Part shown: positions 1 through 7,299 of the stretch, in pieces | Numbering within the stretch: position 1 is the first letter of the stretch | Layout: each line of letters starts with the position of its first letter | Origin: Bacteroidota bacterium | GTDB lineage: Bacteria; Bacteroidota; Bacteroidia; Chitinophagales; Saprospiraceae | Length of the DNA: 32,240 nucleotides | Assembly: GCA_029567325.1 (NCBI GenBank) | Contig: JAKQLF010000254.1 | Location: forward strand, 1 to 32,240 | Reading direction: 5' to 3' | Notes under the pieces: generated by a model | The model's database searches: none | The model's input: the letters and a program-made list of their open reading frames with translations, nothing else | Told to the model about the DNA's origin: nothing | Position numbers and translations under genes: made by a program

Positions 1-2
1 GA

Positions 3-179
3 GTCTTAATCCTTCTAATCTGGACATACGGTTCTGGCTACAGCCTTTCAATACTTTAAATGGCACGAAAACCTGTCTTAATCCTTCTAATCTGGACATA
101 CGGTTCTGGCCTATTTAGAATCACTTAAAACCGTCAATGAATAGTCTTAATCCTTCTAATCTGGACATACGGTTCTGGC
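3..179 (-). CRISPR. Leader end of a CRISPR array, three 36-bp repeats visible
   Basis: Three identical 36-bp repeats lie at 3-38, 75-110 and 144-179. Each begins GTCTTAATCC and ends CGGTTCTGGC on the plus strand. Spacers at 39-74 (36 nt) and 111-143 (33 nt) separate them. Bases 1-2 are the edge of another spacer, so the array continues beyond the window. Read on the minus strand the repeat ends in ATTAAGAC, a typical 8-nt crRNA handle for type III systems. Transcription is therefore inferred to run leftwards, away from cas2. All visible repeats are perfect, as expected at the young, leader-proximal end. I saw no match to either spacer elsewhere in the window, but I could not search other genomes. 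Confidence 0.97.
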
Positions 180-237
180 AGCCAAATTACTTATAGTTTT
201 GATTTTCAACAAATTAATTATTTTATATACGTAATTA
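180..237 (-). promoter_or_regulatory. CRISPR leader
   Basis: This very AT-rich gap of 58 bases lies between the last perfect repeat and the cas2 stop codon. Given the inferred array direction it should carry the array promoter and the signals read by Cas1-Cas2 at integration. I cannot pick out a convincing TAnnTTTG box, so the array may also be transcribed from the cas1 operon. Confidence 0.6.
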
Positions 238-663
238 TTAGAAGAATAATACATTTTTTGGTTTTGTGACGATTTCAAATTCAACATTTTTTCCAAAGGC
301 TTTCATGTGTGCAAACTTCTCTTCTGGTACCGGTAGTACAAATATGCTGTCTTCATTTTCGTACATTTCATTGATATCCTTGAGTGCTTCTGTAATTTCT
401 GTGTATAATGTTCTATTTGATTTTGCCAAATATACAGACTTTTGGATCCTAAGGCATCCCTTTTTTATCAAATATTTTGCGACTTGTGTCCTCACTTTAT
501 TGTCTTCAATATCATACATTACCATATACAACATACTCCTATCTTTTACATTTTTTTGTGTGATCAACCATTTTTCTATGCTATCTATTTTCTCTTCAAT
601 CGGCAACCCCATTAAACTTTTACCCTCTTCTATTTCTGATGACTTTTTAAATGATGGATACAT
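238..663 (-). CDS. cas2: CRISPR-associated Cas2 with an N-terminal extension
   Basis: Cas2 forms the central dimer of the Cas1-Cas2 spacer integrase. The Cas2 fold starts at about residue 44 with MLYMVMYDIEDNKVR, the usual first beta strand carrying the conserved Asp. It continues through the RIQKSVYLA strand to a C-terminal strand near EFEIVTKP. The protein has 141 residues, against roughly 90-100 for most Cas2. The surplus is a charged 43-residue N-terminal segment of unknown role. The ATG at 663 follows the primase-polymerase stop by two bases, so this looks like the last gene of the cas1 operon. A shorter start at Met44 would give a normal Cas2, but the longer reading fits the tight spacing. 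Confidence 0.9.
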   Translation of the reverse strand: MYPSFKKSSEIEEGKSLMGLPIEEKIDSIEKWLITQKNVKDRSMLYMVMYDIEDNKVRTQVAKYLIKKGCLRIQKSVYLAKSNRTLYTEITEALKDINEMYENEDSIFVLPVPEEKFAHMKAFGKNVEFEIVTKPKNVLFF

Positions 664-665
664 GT

Positions 666-1652
666 TTATATGTTTTGCGTGAATAAATAATTTTCCAAAA
701 TTTGCTTCATGATTTCATTGAGTGCGTGATGCACGCCTTTACGGGCACTGCTCACAACTGTATATCCCTTCTTTCCGCAGTAAATTATCACCTCCCCCTT
801 GTTGTTGTTATGTAGCGCTTCAATTTTTATTCCATATTGCACTTCGTCTTTTTTGACAACCTCAATATCGTGTTCTTTTAAAAGCTCAGTTATTGATTCT
901 ATAATTTGGAATAAGCCATCGGGAACCAAAGGTTTACTTTGAATCGGCTTGGGTTTGGTTCCTAATCTACACAAAATATTTTTATAAATATCAGCTGAAA
1001 TCCCTTCATTTTCATTTTTCTGGACGATCTCTTTTTGTTCCGTTAAAAAAAGACTAGGCTGGTAAATGTATTCCAAAGGATCGATAGACAGATACCCAGG
1101 ATTTATCAATACTTTTTCGTCGTGACACAAGAAGCAAACCCTACTCACATCACAATTTTTTAAATCTATGTTTTCCATGAGTCCATAATCCAAAGCAAAC
1201 CTCTGCGAAAAGGATTTGTAAGCAATACTGTAGTTGAGCTTATCTTTCCATGGATGGTCAAATAAGAAAAAAAGTTTCATACCATGACCATTGGGCGAAG
1301 TAAAGGACATTGCTATTCGCTCATCGCTTCTTATTTTTTGAGCCAAATCTGGTTCAAGCGCAACCTTGCTGTCAATGTCCAAAATCCAGCCACAGGCAGA
1401 TTCAAAATTTTCGTATTTTCGAATGTTGTTTATGAAGGTACTACATGATAAATAGGGCAACTGAGTTTTCATATAGCGATATCGATCGTCACTAATTCTT
1501 ACTACTTGTCTCAGTATCTTCGTCTTTTCTTGAATGCCATGAAATCCATTTTTTATTATTTCTCCAATAGTCACAAAATCAATCCTTTGGAGTGGTGTTT
1601 GATTATCCTTGACCAGCATTCCAAAACTAAAAATTACCTCATCTTGCATCAT
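666..1652 (-). CDS. CRISPR adaptation-associated primase-polymerase (CAPP-like, BT4734/VirE-N type)
   Basis: The predicted 328-residue protein is a primase-polymerase of the archaeo-eukaryotic primase superfamily. Three motifs of that fold appear in order. WILDIDSK holds the metal-binding pair D92 and D94. TSPNGHGMKLFF (about 118-129) matches the S..G.G.K nucleotide-binding motif. DVSRVCFLCHDE (168-179) matches the third motif around D168 and R171. This arrangement is typical of the BT4734-like (VirE N-terminal) family in Bacteroidota. The C-terminal part (about 245-328) is not recognised. The gene sits between cas1 and cas2, overlapping the cas1 3' end by 14 bases. CAPP proteins are known next to cas1-cas2 in type III systems and are thought to process or synthesise spacer DNA. 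The CAPP assignment rests on motifs plus context. Confidence 0.82.
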   Translation of the reverse strand: MMQDEVIFSFGMLVKDNQTPLQRIDFVTIGEIIKNGFHGIQEKTKILRQVVRISDDRYRYMKTQLPYLSCSTFINNIRKYENFESACGWILDIDSKVALEPDLAQKIRSDERIAMSFTSPNGHGMKLFFLFDHPWKDKLNYSIAYKSFSQRFALDYGLMENIDLKNCDVSRVCFLCHDEKVLINPGYLSIDPLEYIYQPSLFLTEQKEIVQKNENEGISADIYKNILCRLGTKPKPIQSKPLVPDGLFQIIESITELLKEHDIEVVKKDEVQYGIKIEALHNNNKGEVIIYCGKKGYTVVSSARKGVHHALNEIMKQILENYLFTQNI

Positions 1653-2631
1653 TAGTTTCTTCGTTTTGTATCAGTTGAACCAGACTTTGCGCTCTTTTTT
1701 CCAATTGCATAAACCTGGTAAAATGAAGTTCTTGGTAATCTATGATTTCTTCGAAATAATCTACAAAATGTTGGATCAACAATCTTTTGCCGTCTCCCCT
1801 TAGCCAATACCCCCCATCTGAAACTTCAAAAAAAGACTCATCCAAAATTTCATTCATACACAAGTGGATCACAACCCAATCTGCCCATGGTCTGAAGGGC
1901 TCAATAACATCGTATGTAAGAATTGGCCGATTGTATTCATCTCTGTGGAAAAATCCAATAAATGGATCGAGGCCTGATTTGATCAAGGCACTTTCCAAAT
2001 GGCTGTACAGCATACCATAACAATAGTTGAGCATGCTATTGGTGATATCTAAGGCTGGACGTTTACTCCTTTTTGTAAATTGATACCGGTATGGTAAATA
2101 TCGGTTGATGCATTCAAAATACATTTTAGACACTTGGCCCTCTACTGCCCTGATCCTTGCACTTGCTTCATCAAATGGCATTGTCAAATAATCATCCAAC
2201 CGTACCGAGTAGGCTGCAATTCTCGCGATGATCTGTTTCAAATGCGTGTGATCTCCTTCATCCAATTCCAAAAAACAAGCAATTAATTCCTTTTGATTGG
2301 CAAATTTTTCACGCATGTTTTCTATTACCCAGCTGACTACTTGTTGACTTTTAGCAAAGTCCAATTGATTTTTTCTTATAGTGGAAATAGACCCAAAGCG
2401 ATTGTTCCACAGTCTTCCTACTTGTCTTCCGCTACGCTCAACCAATAATACATCAATGCCATTTTCCAGGCACTGATAAATGACATCTGTCGACAACTGA
2501 ATGCCTTTAGTCACCGTTATACTTTTTATTTTTACCATGGGCACTTGATTGATTTGGTCTTGCCATTTGATGCTCAATAAACCGTCGTGCATACGCAGAG
2601 AAGTTCCAAATGTATTTACATGAATTTCCAT
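1639..2631 (-). CDS. cas1: CRISPR-associated integrase Cas1
   Basis: Cas1 is the metal-dependent integrase that inserts new spacers with Cas2. The 330-residue protein has the usual N-terminal beta domain (GIDVLLVERSGRQVGRL, about 58-74) and a helical catalytic domain. The expected active-site residues are E164 in RAVEGQVSKMYF, H229 in GFFHRDEY and E244 in DVIEPFRP. The length is typical, and no reverse transcriptase or Cas6 domain is fused. It is the first gene of the cas1, primase-polymerase, cas2 operon. It diverges from the WYL-Argonaute operon, with its start 63 bases from that of the WYL gene. A TTG-N20-TAGGTTTG promoter lies just upstream. Confidence 0.97.
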   Translation of the reverse strand: MEIHVNTFGTSLRMHDGLLSIKWQDQINQVPMVKIKSITVTKGIQLSTDVIYQCLENGIDVLLVERSGRQVGRLWNNRFGSISTIRKNQLDFAKSQQVVSWVIENMREKFANQKELIACFLELDEGDHTHLKQIIARIAAYSVRLDDYLTMPFDEASARIRAVEGQVSKMYFECINRYLPYRYQFTKRSKRPALDITNSMLNYCYGMLYSHLESALIKSGLDPFIGFFHRDEYNRPILTYDVIEPFRPWADWVVIHLCMNEILDESFFEVSDGGYWLRGDGKRLLIQHFVDYFEEIIDYQELHFTRFMQLEKRAQSLVQLIQNEETNDAR

Positions 2632-2639
2632 TTTTTTTA

Positions 2640-2674
2640 TTTGCTAAATAAGATTTATAATTGCATTGTATTTG
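2640..2674 (+). promoter_or_regulatory. Putative promoter of the WYL-Argonaute operon
   Basis: A TTTG at 2640-2643 and, 23 bases later, TGTATTTG at 2667-2674 approximate the Bacteroidota TTG-N17-23-TAnnTTTG promoter. The -7 box has one mismatch. Transcription would start near 2681, just before the ATG at 2695. The -7 box directly abuts the oppositely oriented -7 box proposed for cas1. Confidence 0.35.
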
Positions 2675-2678
2675 CAAA
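2661..2678 (-). promoter_or_regulatory. Shared motif TTGCA-N3-TATTTGCAAA, cas1/WYL copy
   Basis: On the plus strand this reads TTGCA, TTG, TATTTGCAAA. The same 15 fixed bases, with a different 3-base spacer, occur at 7277-7294 and 18132-18149, each upstream of a minus-strand gene start. The two TTGCA words are 11 bases apart, about one helical turn. The site lies between the divergent cas1 and WYL starts, and the WYL protein is an obvious candidate ligand. Confidence 0.6.
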
Positions 2679-2705
2679 CCTAAACTCTTATTTCATGCCT
2701 CTCAA
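2675..2705 (-). promoter_or_regulatory. Putative cas1 operon promoter
   Basis: On the minus strand, TTG (2703-2705), 20 bases and a perfect TAGGTTTG (2675-2682) match the Bacteroidota promoter consensus. The expected start near 2668 would leave a leader of about 37 bases before the cas1 ATG at 2631. The -33 part lies inside the first codons of the WYL gene. Confidence 0.5.
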
Positions 2706-3723
2706 TCTCCAAGCTGCTATCCGGTATAAAGTCATTGATCGTTGCTTGAGAGATCACTCAAAAATTTGGAATTGGGAAAAATTTGCTGACGAGTGCACCA
2801 AAGAAGAAGTGAGGAATGGAGAATTGATGACAAAACCTTCAAAAAGAACCATAGACGCAGATATTAGTGATATGAAATCTGGTAGACTGGGATATGAAGC
2901 TCCAATTGTATGGACCAAAGAATTGGGTTACAGGTATAGCAATTCAACTTTTAGTATAAGTAATGTTTCACTTTCAAAAAAAGTGATCAATGACTTGAAA
3001 GAGGCCATTCACATACTCAGGCAAATAACCAAAAATGATAAACTTTTCAGTATCAATGAATCAATAATTACATTACAACAAAAAATTAATCTACAGAATG
3101 ACTCTAGTCCTGATAATGCACAAGCACTCATTTACCTTGATGAAAGTCTGAATGAAGCTGGGCAAAAATGGTTGGACAAAGTTTATAATTACATTACGAA
3201 AAAACAATCCATTCACATTCAATATATTTCCTTTTCACAAGGGCAAATGGTTTCCCATATCATCTCTCCTTGGTTTATAAAAGAATACAATAATCGTTGG
3301 TATGTTTTCGGGCAAAATCATCTGGAAAATAAGATTTACAACTTGGCTCTGGATCGAATTACAGACATAAAACCTTCTTTACAAACATTTATGCCTGCAA
3401 AGGAAAATGAAATCTCCAATCATTTCAATCATCTTTTTGGGGTTACTATTTTCGATGGCGATTTCCCACAAAAAATTGTATTTAAAACAACTCCCCAATT
3501 GAGTAAATACATGGATACCAAACCATTACATCCCACTCAAGTTAAACTAATTACTGAAGAGTCCAGTGACATAAATTATGAATTAAATGTCTATATAAAT
3601 TATGAGATCATCAGTAAATTATTAAGTTTTGGTGATGATCTGGAAGTAATGTCTCCTCCATCATTGAGGGCGGAAATACGAGCTAAGGTTCTGAAAATGG
3701 CTACAAAATATGCTGACTCTTGA
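2695..3723 (+). CDS. WYL-domain transcriptional regulator
   Basis: The 342-residue protein has an N-terminal helix-turn-helix-like region (about 1-70, including KRTIDADISDM). A WYL domain follows (about 165-235: IHIQYISF, SHIISPWFIKEYNNRWYVFGQNH, LALDRITDI), then a C-terminal WCX-like part. WYL proteins are DNA-binding regulators, frequent in defence loci, and often sense nucleic acid or nucleotide ligands. I chose the ATG at 2695 because the protein from there starts at the usual MPLNLQAAIRYKVIDRCL. Upstream in-frame codons run into cas1. Its stop overlaps the TTG start of Argonaute by four bases, so the two are translationally coupled. It may control its own operon and the divergent cas1 operon. 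Confidence 0.88.
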   Translation: MPLNLQAAIRYKVIDRCLRDHSKIWNWEKFADECTKEEVRNGELMTKPSKRTIDADISDMKSGRLGYEAPIVWTKELGYRYSNSTFSISNVSLSKKVINDLKEAIHILRQITKNDKLFSINESIITLQQKINLQNDSSPDNAQALIYLDESLNEAGQKWLDKVYNYITKKQSIHIQYISFSQGQMVSHIISPWFIKEYNNRWYVFGQNHLENKIYNLALDRITDIKPSLQTFMPAKENEISNHFNHLFGVTIFDGDFPQKIVFKTTPQLSKYMDTKPLHPTQVKLITEESSDINYELNVYINYEIISKLLSFGDDLEVMSPPSLRAEIRAKVLKMATKYADS

Positions 3724-5582
3724 GTGCCTTTATTTTAGGCATCTACGGTAAGGTTGAAAACTTTACAATCTATAATTACGTTTTTAACGATCAAATAATT
3801 TTCGACGTTAAATTAAGGCTGGCCAATATTCGAGCTATTCTAAACTCCAATAATGTTTGCTATTACAGCTTTTCTAAAAAAGGATTTTCTGCCTTTCATA
3901 AATGTAATATCCGCAGTACTACTTTATTTGCGACCAAGATCATTGAAATTAAAGCTGATAACACTCAGTTTAATTCCTTCGTTCTAAAATCAATTTTCAC
4001 TCATACCTTATTGCCATTATATTCTTATGATCGAATAAGAGATTTATTTGTCTATTCGCAGGTATTTGATAAGGATTTAAAAATCGTCAGAGTATTTAAA
4101 TTAGATATTAAAATGTTTTCGGATGGTACTTTTTTTGTACATCTGGATTTCAAAACAGAAGTCTTTCACATTCTAAAGTCCAATTTCATAACAGTACAAG
4201 ACCTAGTCAAATATGTTGATAATTTCCATTTAATCAATCTAAAACGTGTTGATGATCATGTTTCAATTTCACTCACAACAAAAAATTTAGAAAAGAACTT
4301 AGAAAATCTTCATTTATTTTGTATTAATGCAAAACACGAACTTGTCAAAATATTCTACCCAACTTTACATCAATCTATAGATCACTTTTTTAAAATCCAA
4401 ACAAATGAGATGGCATCATGTACGCAAGAAATCCTCCACCATTTATTAAAAGTAGATACCGTTCTGTGGGGAGACAAAAACATTCAACCATTCAAATTAA
4501 AAAAGTTGAATACCCAAAACCACATCATTGGTCAAAAATTTAAAACCAATCAACTGAGTCTCATTTACCATTATGGCATCTTTAAACAAGTACACGATAA
4601 AAAAATAGTCTTGATTCATCCAGAAAACCTCGTCAATAAAGCAAATCAATTTGAAAATCTTTTCATCAATCACTTTAACAAAAATGGAACTGGAATCAGT
4701 TTTCATAAATTCCCTTATATCAATTTCACAAACATAAACCTTCCCGCAGAGGAAAAAATTGATTTGGCCATCATTTTTACAGAAGCAGAAATCCAGAAAA
4801 ATTTTCTAAAATCAATAAAACACCTAAGTATAAGATACCAAATAATAGGCCTCCCAGCCGATCAATATGCTTTGTCAAATGCTGTCGTCAAATCCCAAAC
4901 TGCAATTGGAGGCATTGTTTCTATGCCCATTCAATTTTATGATTGCATTTATTTGGGTATCGATTTGGGGCATTCCCACCAACATTTTGGCGAAAACTAT
5001 TCAAATTTAGCTATGATATTTTTGGATGGTCAAGGCAATAACCTACTTAAATTCGTCAAAGAAAAAATAATTTTAAACGAGGCATTACAATACGAAAATT
5101 TATTAGAAGGGTTCAAACAATTGGAACGAGCGGTCAAAACCAAGAAACTGAAAACAAAACAACTCATCATCCACAGAGATGGCATCATGCTCAAACATGA
5201 CTGCAAAAATATCTCTGAAGCTTTTAGAGCTGTTTTCCATGATTGGAATTTGGATATCATTTCTATTTGCAAAAGTAATGTCCCTGCTTTGGTTATTGAA
5301 AAGAATGGCTCGTTCCAAAATGTGGCAAGTGGTGACTATTTTCTTTCAGAGAAAAAAGAATATGCTATCTTGGTCACTACAGACATGGCCAATAGCCGCG
5401 GTGAACTAAATCAACCCATTTCTATTGAAAAACATGAAGGTATTTTACCTCTTCAGCTACATGTAGAATTAATTTATCAACTGTGTAAGTTGTATATTTC
5501 CACTATTTACTATTGTAATAAAATCCCTAAGACTACGTATTTAGCTGATCAGAAGGCAAATACGAAGCAGTGGAATCGTTAA
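3720..5582 (+). CDS. Long prokaryotic Argonaute, predicted catalytically active
   Basis: Argonautes use short nucleic-acid guides to bind and cut complementary targets. The C-terminal PIWI domain is clear. YLGIDLGHSH gives D415, a glutamate-finger candidate is E454, LIIHRDGIM gives D487, and the terminal KIPKTTYLAD gives D610. Together these are a DEDD tetrad with normal spacing. Residues about 295-405 fit a MID domain, and the first ~260 must hold poorly conserved N, L1 and PAZ regions. At 620 residues it is close to the 639-residue CRISPR-associated Argonaute of Marinitoga piezophila. The start is a TTG overlapping the WYL stop (TTGA); I saw no closer in-frame ATG. In the MID motif the usual AKLGG appears as TAIGG, so a guide-phosphate lysine seems to be missing. 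Guide and target types cannot be read from the sequence. Confidence 0.9.
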   Translation: MSAFILGIYGKVENFTIYNYVFNDQIIFDVKLRLANIRAILNSNNVCYYSFSKKGFSAFHKCNIRSTTLFATKIIEIKADNTQFNSFVLKSIFTHTLLPLYSYDRIRDLFVYSQVFDKDLKIVRVFKLDIKMFSDGTFFVHLDFKTEVFHILKSNFITVQDLVKYVDNFHLINLKRVDDHVSISLTTKNLEKNLENLHLFCINAKHELVKIFYPTLHQSIDHFFKIQTNEMASCTQEILHHLLKVDTVLWGDKNIQPFKLKKLNTQNHIIGQKFKTNQLSLIYHYGIFKQVHDKKIVLIHPENLVNKANQFENLFINHFNKNGTGISFHKFPYINFTNINLPAEEKIDLAIIFTEAEIQKNFLKSIKHLSIRYQIIGLPADQYALSNAVVKSQTAIGGIVSMPIQFYDCIYLGIDLGHSHQHFGENYSNLAMIFLDGQGNNLLKFVKEKIILNEALQYENLLEGFKQLERAVKTKKLKTKQLIIHRDGIMLKHDCKNISEAFRAVFHDWNLDIISICKSNVPALVIEKNGSFQNVASGDYFLSEKKEYAILVTTDMANSRGELNQPISIEKHEGILPLQLHVELIYQLCKLYISTIYYCNKIPKTTYLADQKANTKQWNR

Positions 5583-5999
5583 TGCATAGAATGTGAGTGT
5601 CCAATTCACCTCAAATTCGAGCAGTCAGCGGACAGTTTTTAGCGATCGGCTATCATTTTTTTATTATCAGCTTCGAGCCACAATGGAAACTGGAATCAAA
5701 AAATTTCAACTTCGACAGAACCCAGAGGGGATCAATCTCGATAGCCTCGAGTCCAACTCGGGGTAAATAAAAAAGAATTTAATTTCCACCCTCGAATTGG
5801 TGTTGAATCACTTAGGATCTTTGTTCTTAGGTAATAAACAATATTACCTTTAGAAATCGCAACCTAGTCAGAACCCGGATGGGTTATTCATTACCCATAT
5901 ATCCAACCCCGAATTGGGGTTGAATCATGCACGATTCTTTTTTGGTCAGATTACTCTAAAATATTCCATTTCAACATAAAGCCAACCCATTCAAAAAAT
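5583..5999. repeat. Gene-free gap with two copies of a hairpin repeat
   Basis: No credible gene is present. Two related units lie at about 5716-5815 and 5868-5927. Each begins CAGAACCC and ends in a version of CAACCC-GAATT-GGGTTG-AATCA. The second has a perfect 7-bp hairpin, CAACCCC (5904-5910) with GGGGTTG (5916-5922). The same start and end words occur on the opposite strand in the repeats at 18318-18591 and 22113-22376. Confidence 0.6.
5922..5943 (+). terminator. Possible weak intrinsic terminator
   Basis: A 5-bp stem, GAATC (5922-5926) with GATTC (5933-5937), is followed directly by six T residues (5938-5943). It could end Argonaute transcription, but it lies about 340 bases past the stop and the stem is weak. 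Confidence 0.3.
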
Positions 6000-6779
6000 T
6001 CATTCATTTTCAGACATCGTTTTTTCAATAAAATACTCCAGTTTATCCAATACCAAATTGTAAGCAAAATTGAGATTGCCATCATAATCACCTTTTGAAA
6101 TAATGCCAATGACCTCACCTTTCTGGTTGAATACAGGGCTACCACTACTGCCTTCACTGACATCGCTGGTAGTTTGAATCCAATGTTCTTCGCCCCTCAA
6201 AGCTGAGACGATGCCTTCTGAAAGTGTAAAATCATATCCTTGAGGATTTCCAATAACAAAACATTTATCACCGACTTTTGGCAGGTCAAGAGAAATTTTT
6301 GCCTTATATTTCATGCTATGATTTAGTTTAATTGATGCCAAATCTTTGATCGAATCACTGCTATGCAATTGGACGTCATCATATTTATTTCCTTCATAGT
6401 CAAATGCCATGATTAAATCAGCACCATCGACCACATGATGATTAGTGAATGCCAAACCCTCTTCGTCTACCACGAATGCTGTGCCACTATAAACCATTGT
6501 ATCCTTAAGCACGAGCAATGTGAGCACAGCCTTTTTGTTTTCTTCAAATGCAGGATGCATAGTCCCTGCATTTAATACCTCAATTCCGAAATTAACTGAG
6601 TCCACCAACCTGCTTAACTCATTGATGGTGAGCTTCATATTGTCGTCGGCATATTCAGAAAACAATTGATTGGTCTCCAACATTTCCATTTTATTTTCAA
6701 TATTGTTGATCTTTGCAAGAACAAAAATGGATAAAATTATGAGCGTAATTGAAGCAAAAAGGCTAAGATGATTTTTCAT
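6000..6779 (-). CDS. Membrane-anchored trypsin-like serine protease (S1C-like)
   Basis: The 259-residue protein has one N-terminal hydrophobic segment (about 5-24), then a short coiled-coil-like stretch, then a trypsin-fold domain. The catalytic triad is visible: H115 in FTNHHVVDG, D146 in IKDLASIKL and S212 in SEGSSGSPVF. No PDZ domain follows, so it is shorter than DegP/HtrA proteins. The expected location is the periplasmic face of the inner membrane. It follows the tandem-repeat gene by 38 bases and probably shares its promoter. That promoter carries the motif also found before cas1 and cas6, so a link with the CRISPR system is possible. No CARF or SAVED sensor domain is seen, so direct control by cyclic oligoadenylate is not supported. 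Confidence 0.85.
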   Translation of the reverse strand: MKNHLSLFASITLIILSIFVLAKINNIENKMEMLETNQLFSEYADDNMKLTINELSRLVDSVNFGIEVLNAGTMHPAFEENKKAVLTLLVLKDTMVYSGTAFVVDEEGLAFTNHHVVDGADLIMAFDYEGNKYDDVQLHSSDSIKDLASIKLNHSMKYKAKISLDLPKVGDKCFVIGNPQGYDFTLSEGIVSALRGEEHWIQTTSDVSEGSSGSPVFNQKGEVIGIISKGDYDGNLNFAYNLVLDKLEYFIEKTMSENE

Positions 6780-6817
6780 TTTTCAGGGTTTAAAAGGTTC
6801 AAGAAAATACAGGTATG

Positions 6818-7228
6818 CTAATTATCAGTGTATCTCGTTAGTTGTCCATATTGATTGAAATATTCGTATCGATTTAGATACGCGTTGAATTTTGCGTATC
6901 CGGTGAACCTACCATACTCATCATAAAATTCAGTTCTTTCTAAATAACTATTGTATTTCTTTGTGCCTTCAGATCTACCGAACGCATCATAAGTTTCGCT
7001 TTGTTGCAAATACTCATTCTTTTGCTCATATTTTATCAGTCTACCATAGGCGTCATAATAATCAGTTCTTTTGGAATATTCGTTGTAAGTGCTGTAGTAC
7101 AAAAGGTTGTTGTAGCTATCGAAAAAATCAGTCCTTTTACTGTAAGGATTATATCTTGTCCTGGCAACTTGACCAGAGCAGAGGTAGGATGTGAAAAATA
7201 GGATAAGGATTGTCACCAATGTTTTCAT
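6818..7228 (-). CDS. Small exported protein of tandem 22-residue YD-type repeats
   Basis: The 136-residue protein has a signal peptide (MKTLVTILILFFTSYLCSGQ) and then five tandem units of about 22 residues. The consensus is roughly YNxYxxRTxxYDxYGRxxxY. The units resemble short YD/WG-type beta repeats, so an extracytoplasmic binding role is plausible. No enzyme motif is visible and I do not know the function. The gene is first in a probable two-gene unit with the trypsin-like protease. It may be a partner, substrate or inhibitor of the protease, but this is only inference from adjacency. A TTTG-N23-TATCCTTG promoter lies upstream. Confidence 0.75.
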   Translation of the reverse strand: MKTLVTILILFFTSYLCSGQVARTRYNPYSKRTDFFDSYNNLLYYSTYNEYSKRTDYYDAYGRLIKYEQKNEYLQQSETYDAFGRSEGTKKYNSYLERTEFYDEYGRFTGYAKFNAYLNRYEYFNQYGQLTRYTDN

Positions 7229-7259
7229 GAGTTTAAATTTTGTTTTGTAAATAATGGTG

Positions 7260-7294
7260 CAAGGATAGGAAGGGAATTGCAGGGTATTTGCAAA
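7260..7294 (-). promoter_or_regulatory. Putative promoter and shared motif of the repeat/protease unit
   Basis: On the minus strand TTTG (7291-7294), 23 bases and TATCCTTG (7260-7267, one mismatch to TAnnTTTG) form a promoter 31 bases before the ATG at 7228. Bases 7277-7294 contain the shared motif TTGCA, GGG, TATTTGCAAA (plus strand). The motif therefore overlaps the -33 element and spacer. Confidence 0.55.
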
Positions 7295-7299
7295 GCATA

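Noticed and set aside
266-682. Plus-strand reading frame opposite cas2
   Set aside because: It mirrors the Cas2 codons and has no recognisable domain. The minus-strand reading gives a clear Cas2.
666-1652. Reverse transcriptase linked to Cas1
   Set aside because: No YxDD or other reverse-transcriptase motif is present. The DID, S..G.G.K and D..R motifs are those of an archaeo-eukaryotic-type primase.
5264-5273. Fourth copy of the shared promoter motif inside the Argonaute gene
   Set aside because: Only TATTTGCAAA is present. The TTGCA half at the fixed distance is missing and the site is coding.
6000-6779. Protease as a cyclic-oligoadenylate effector
   Set aside because: No CARF, SAVED or other sensor domain is visible and the N-terminus is a membrane anchor, so direct activation is not supported.
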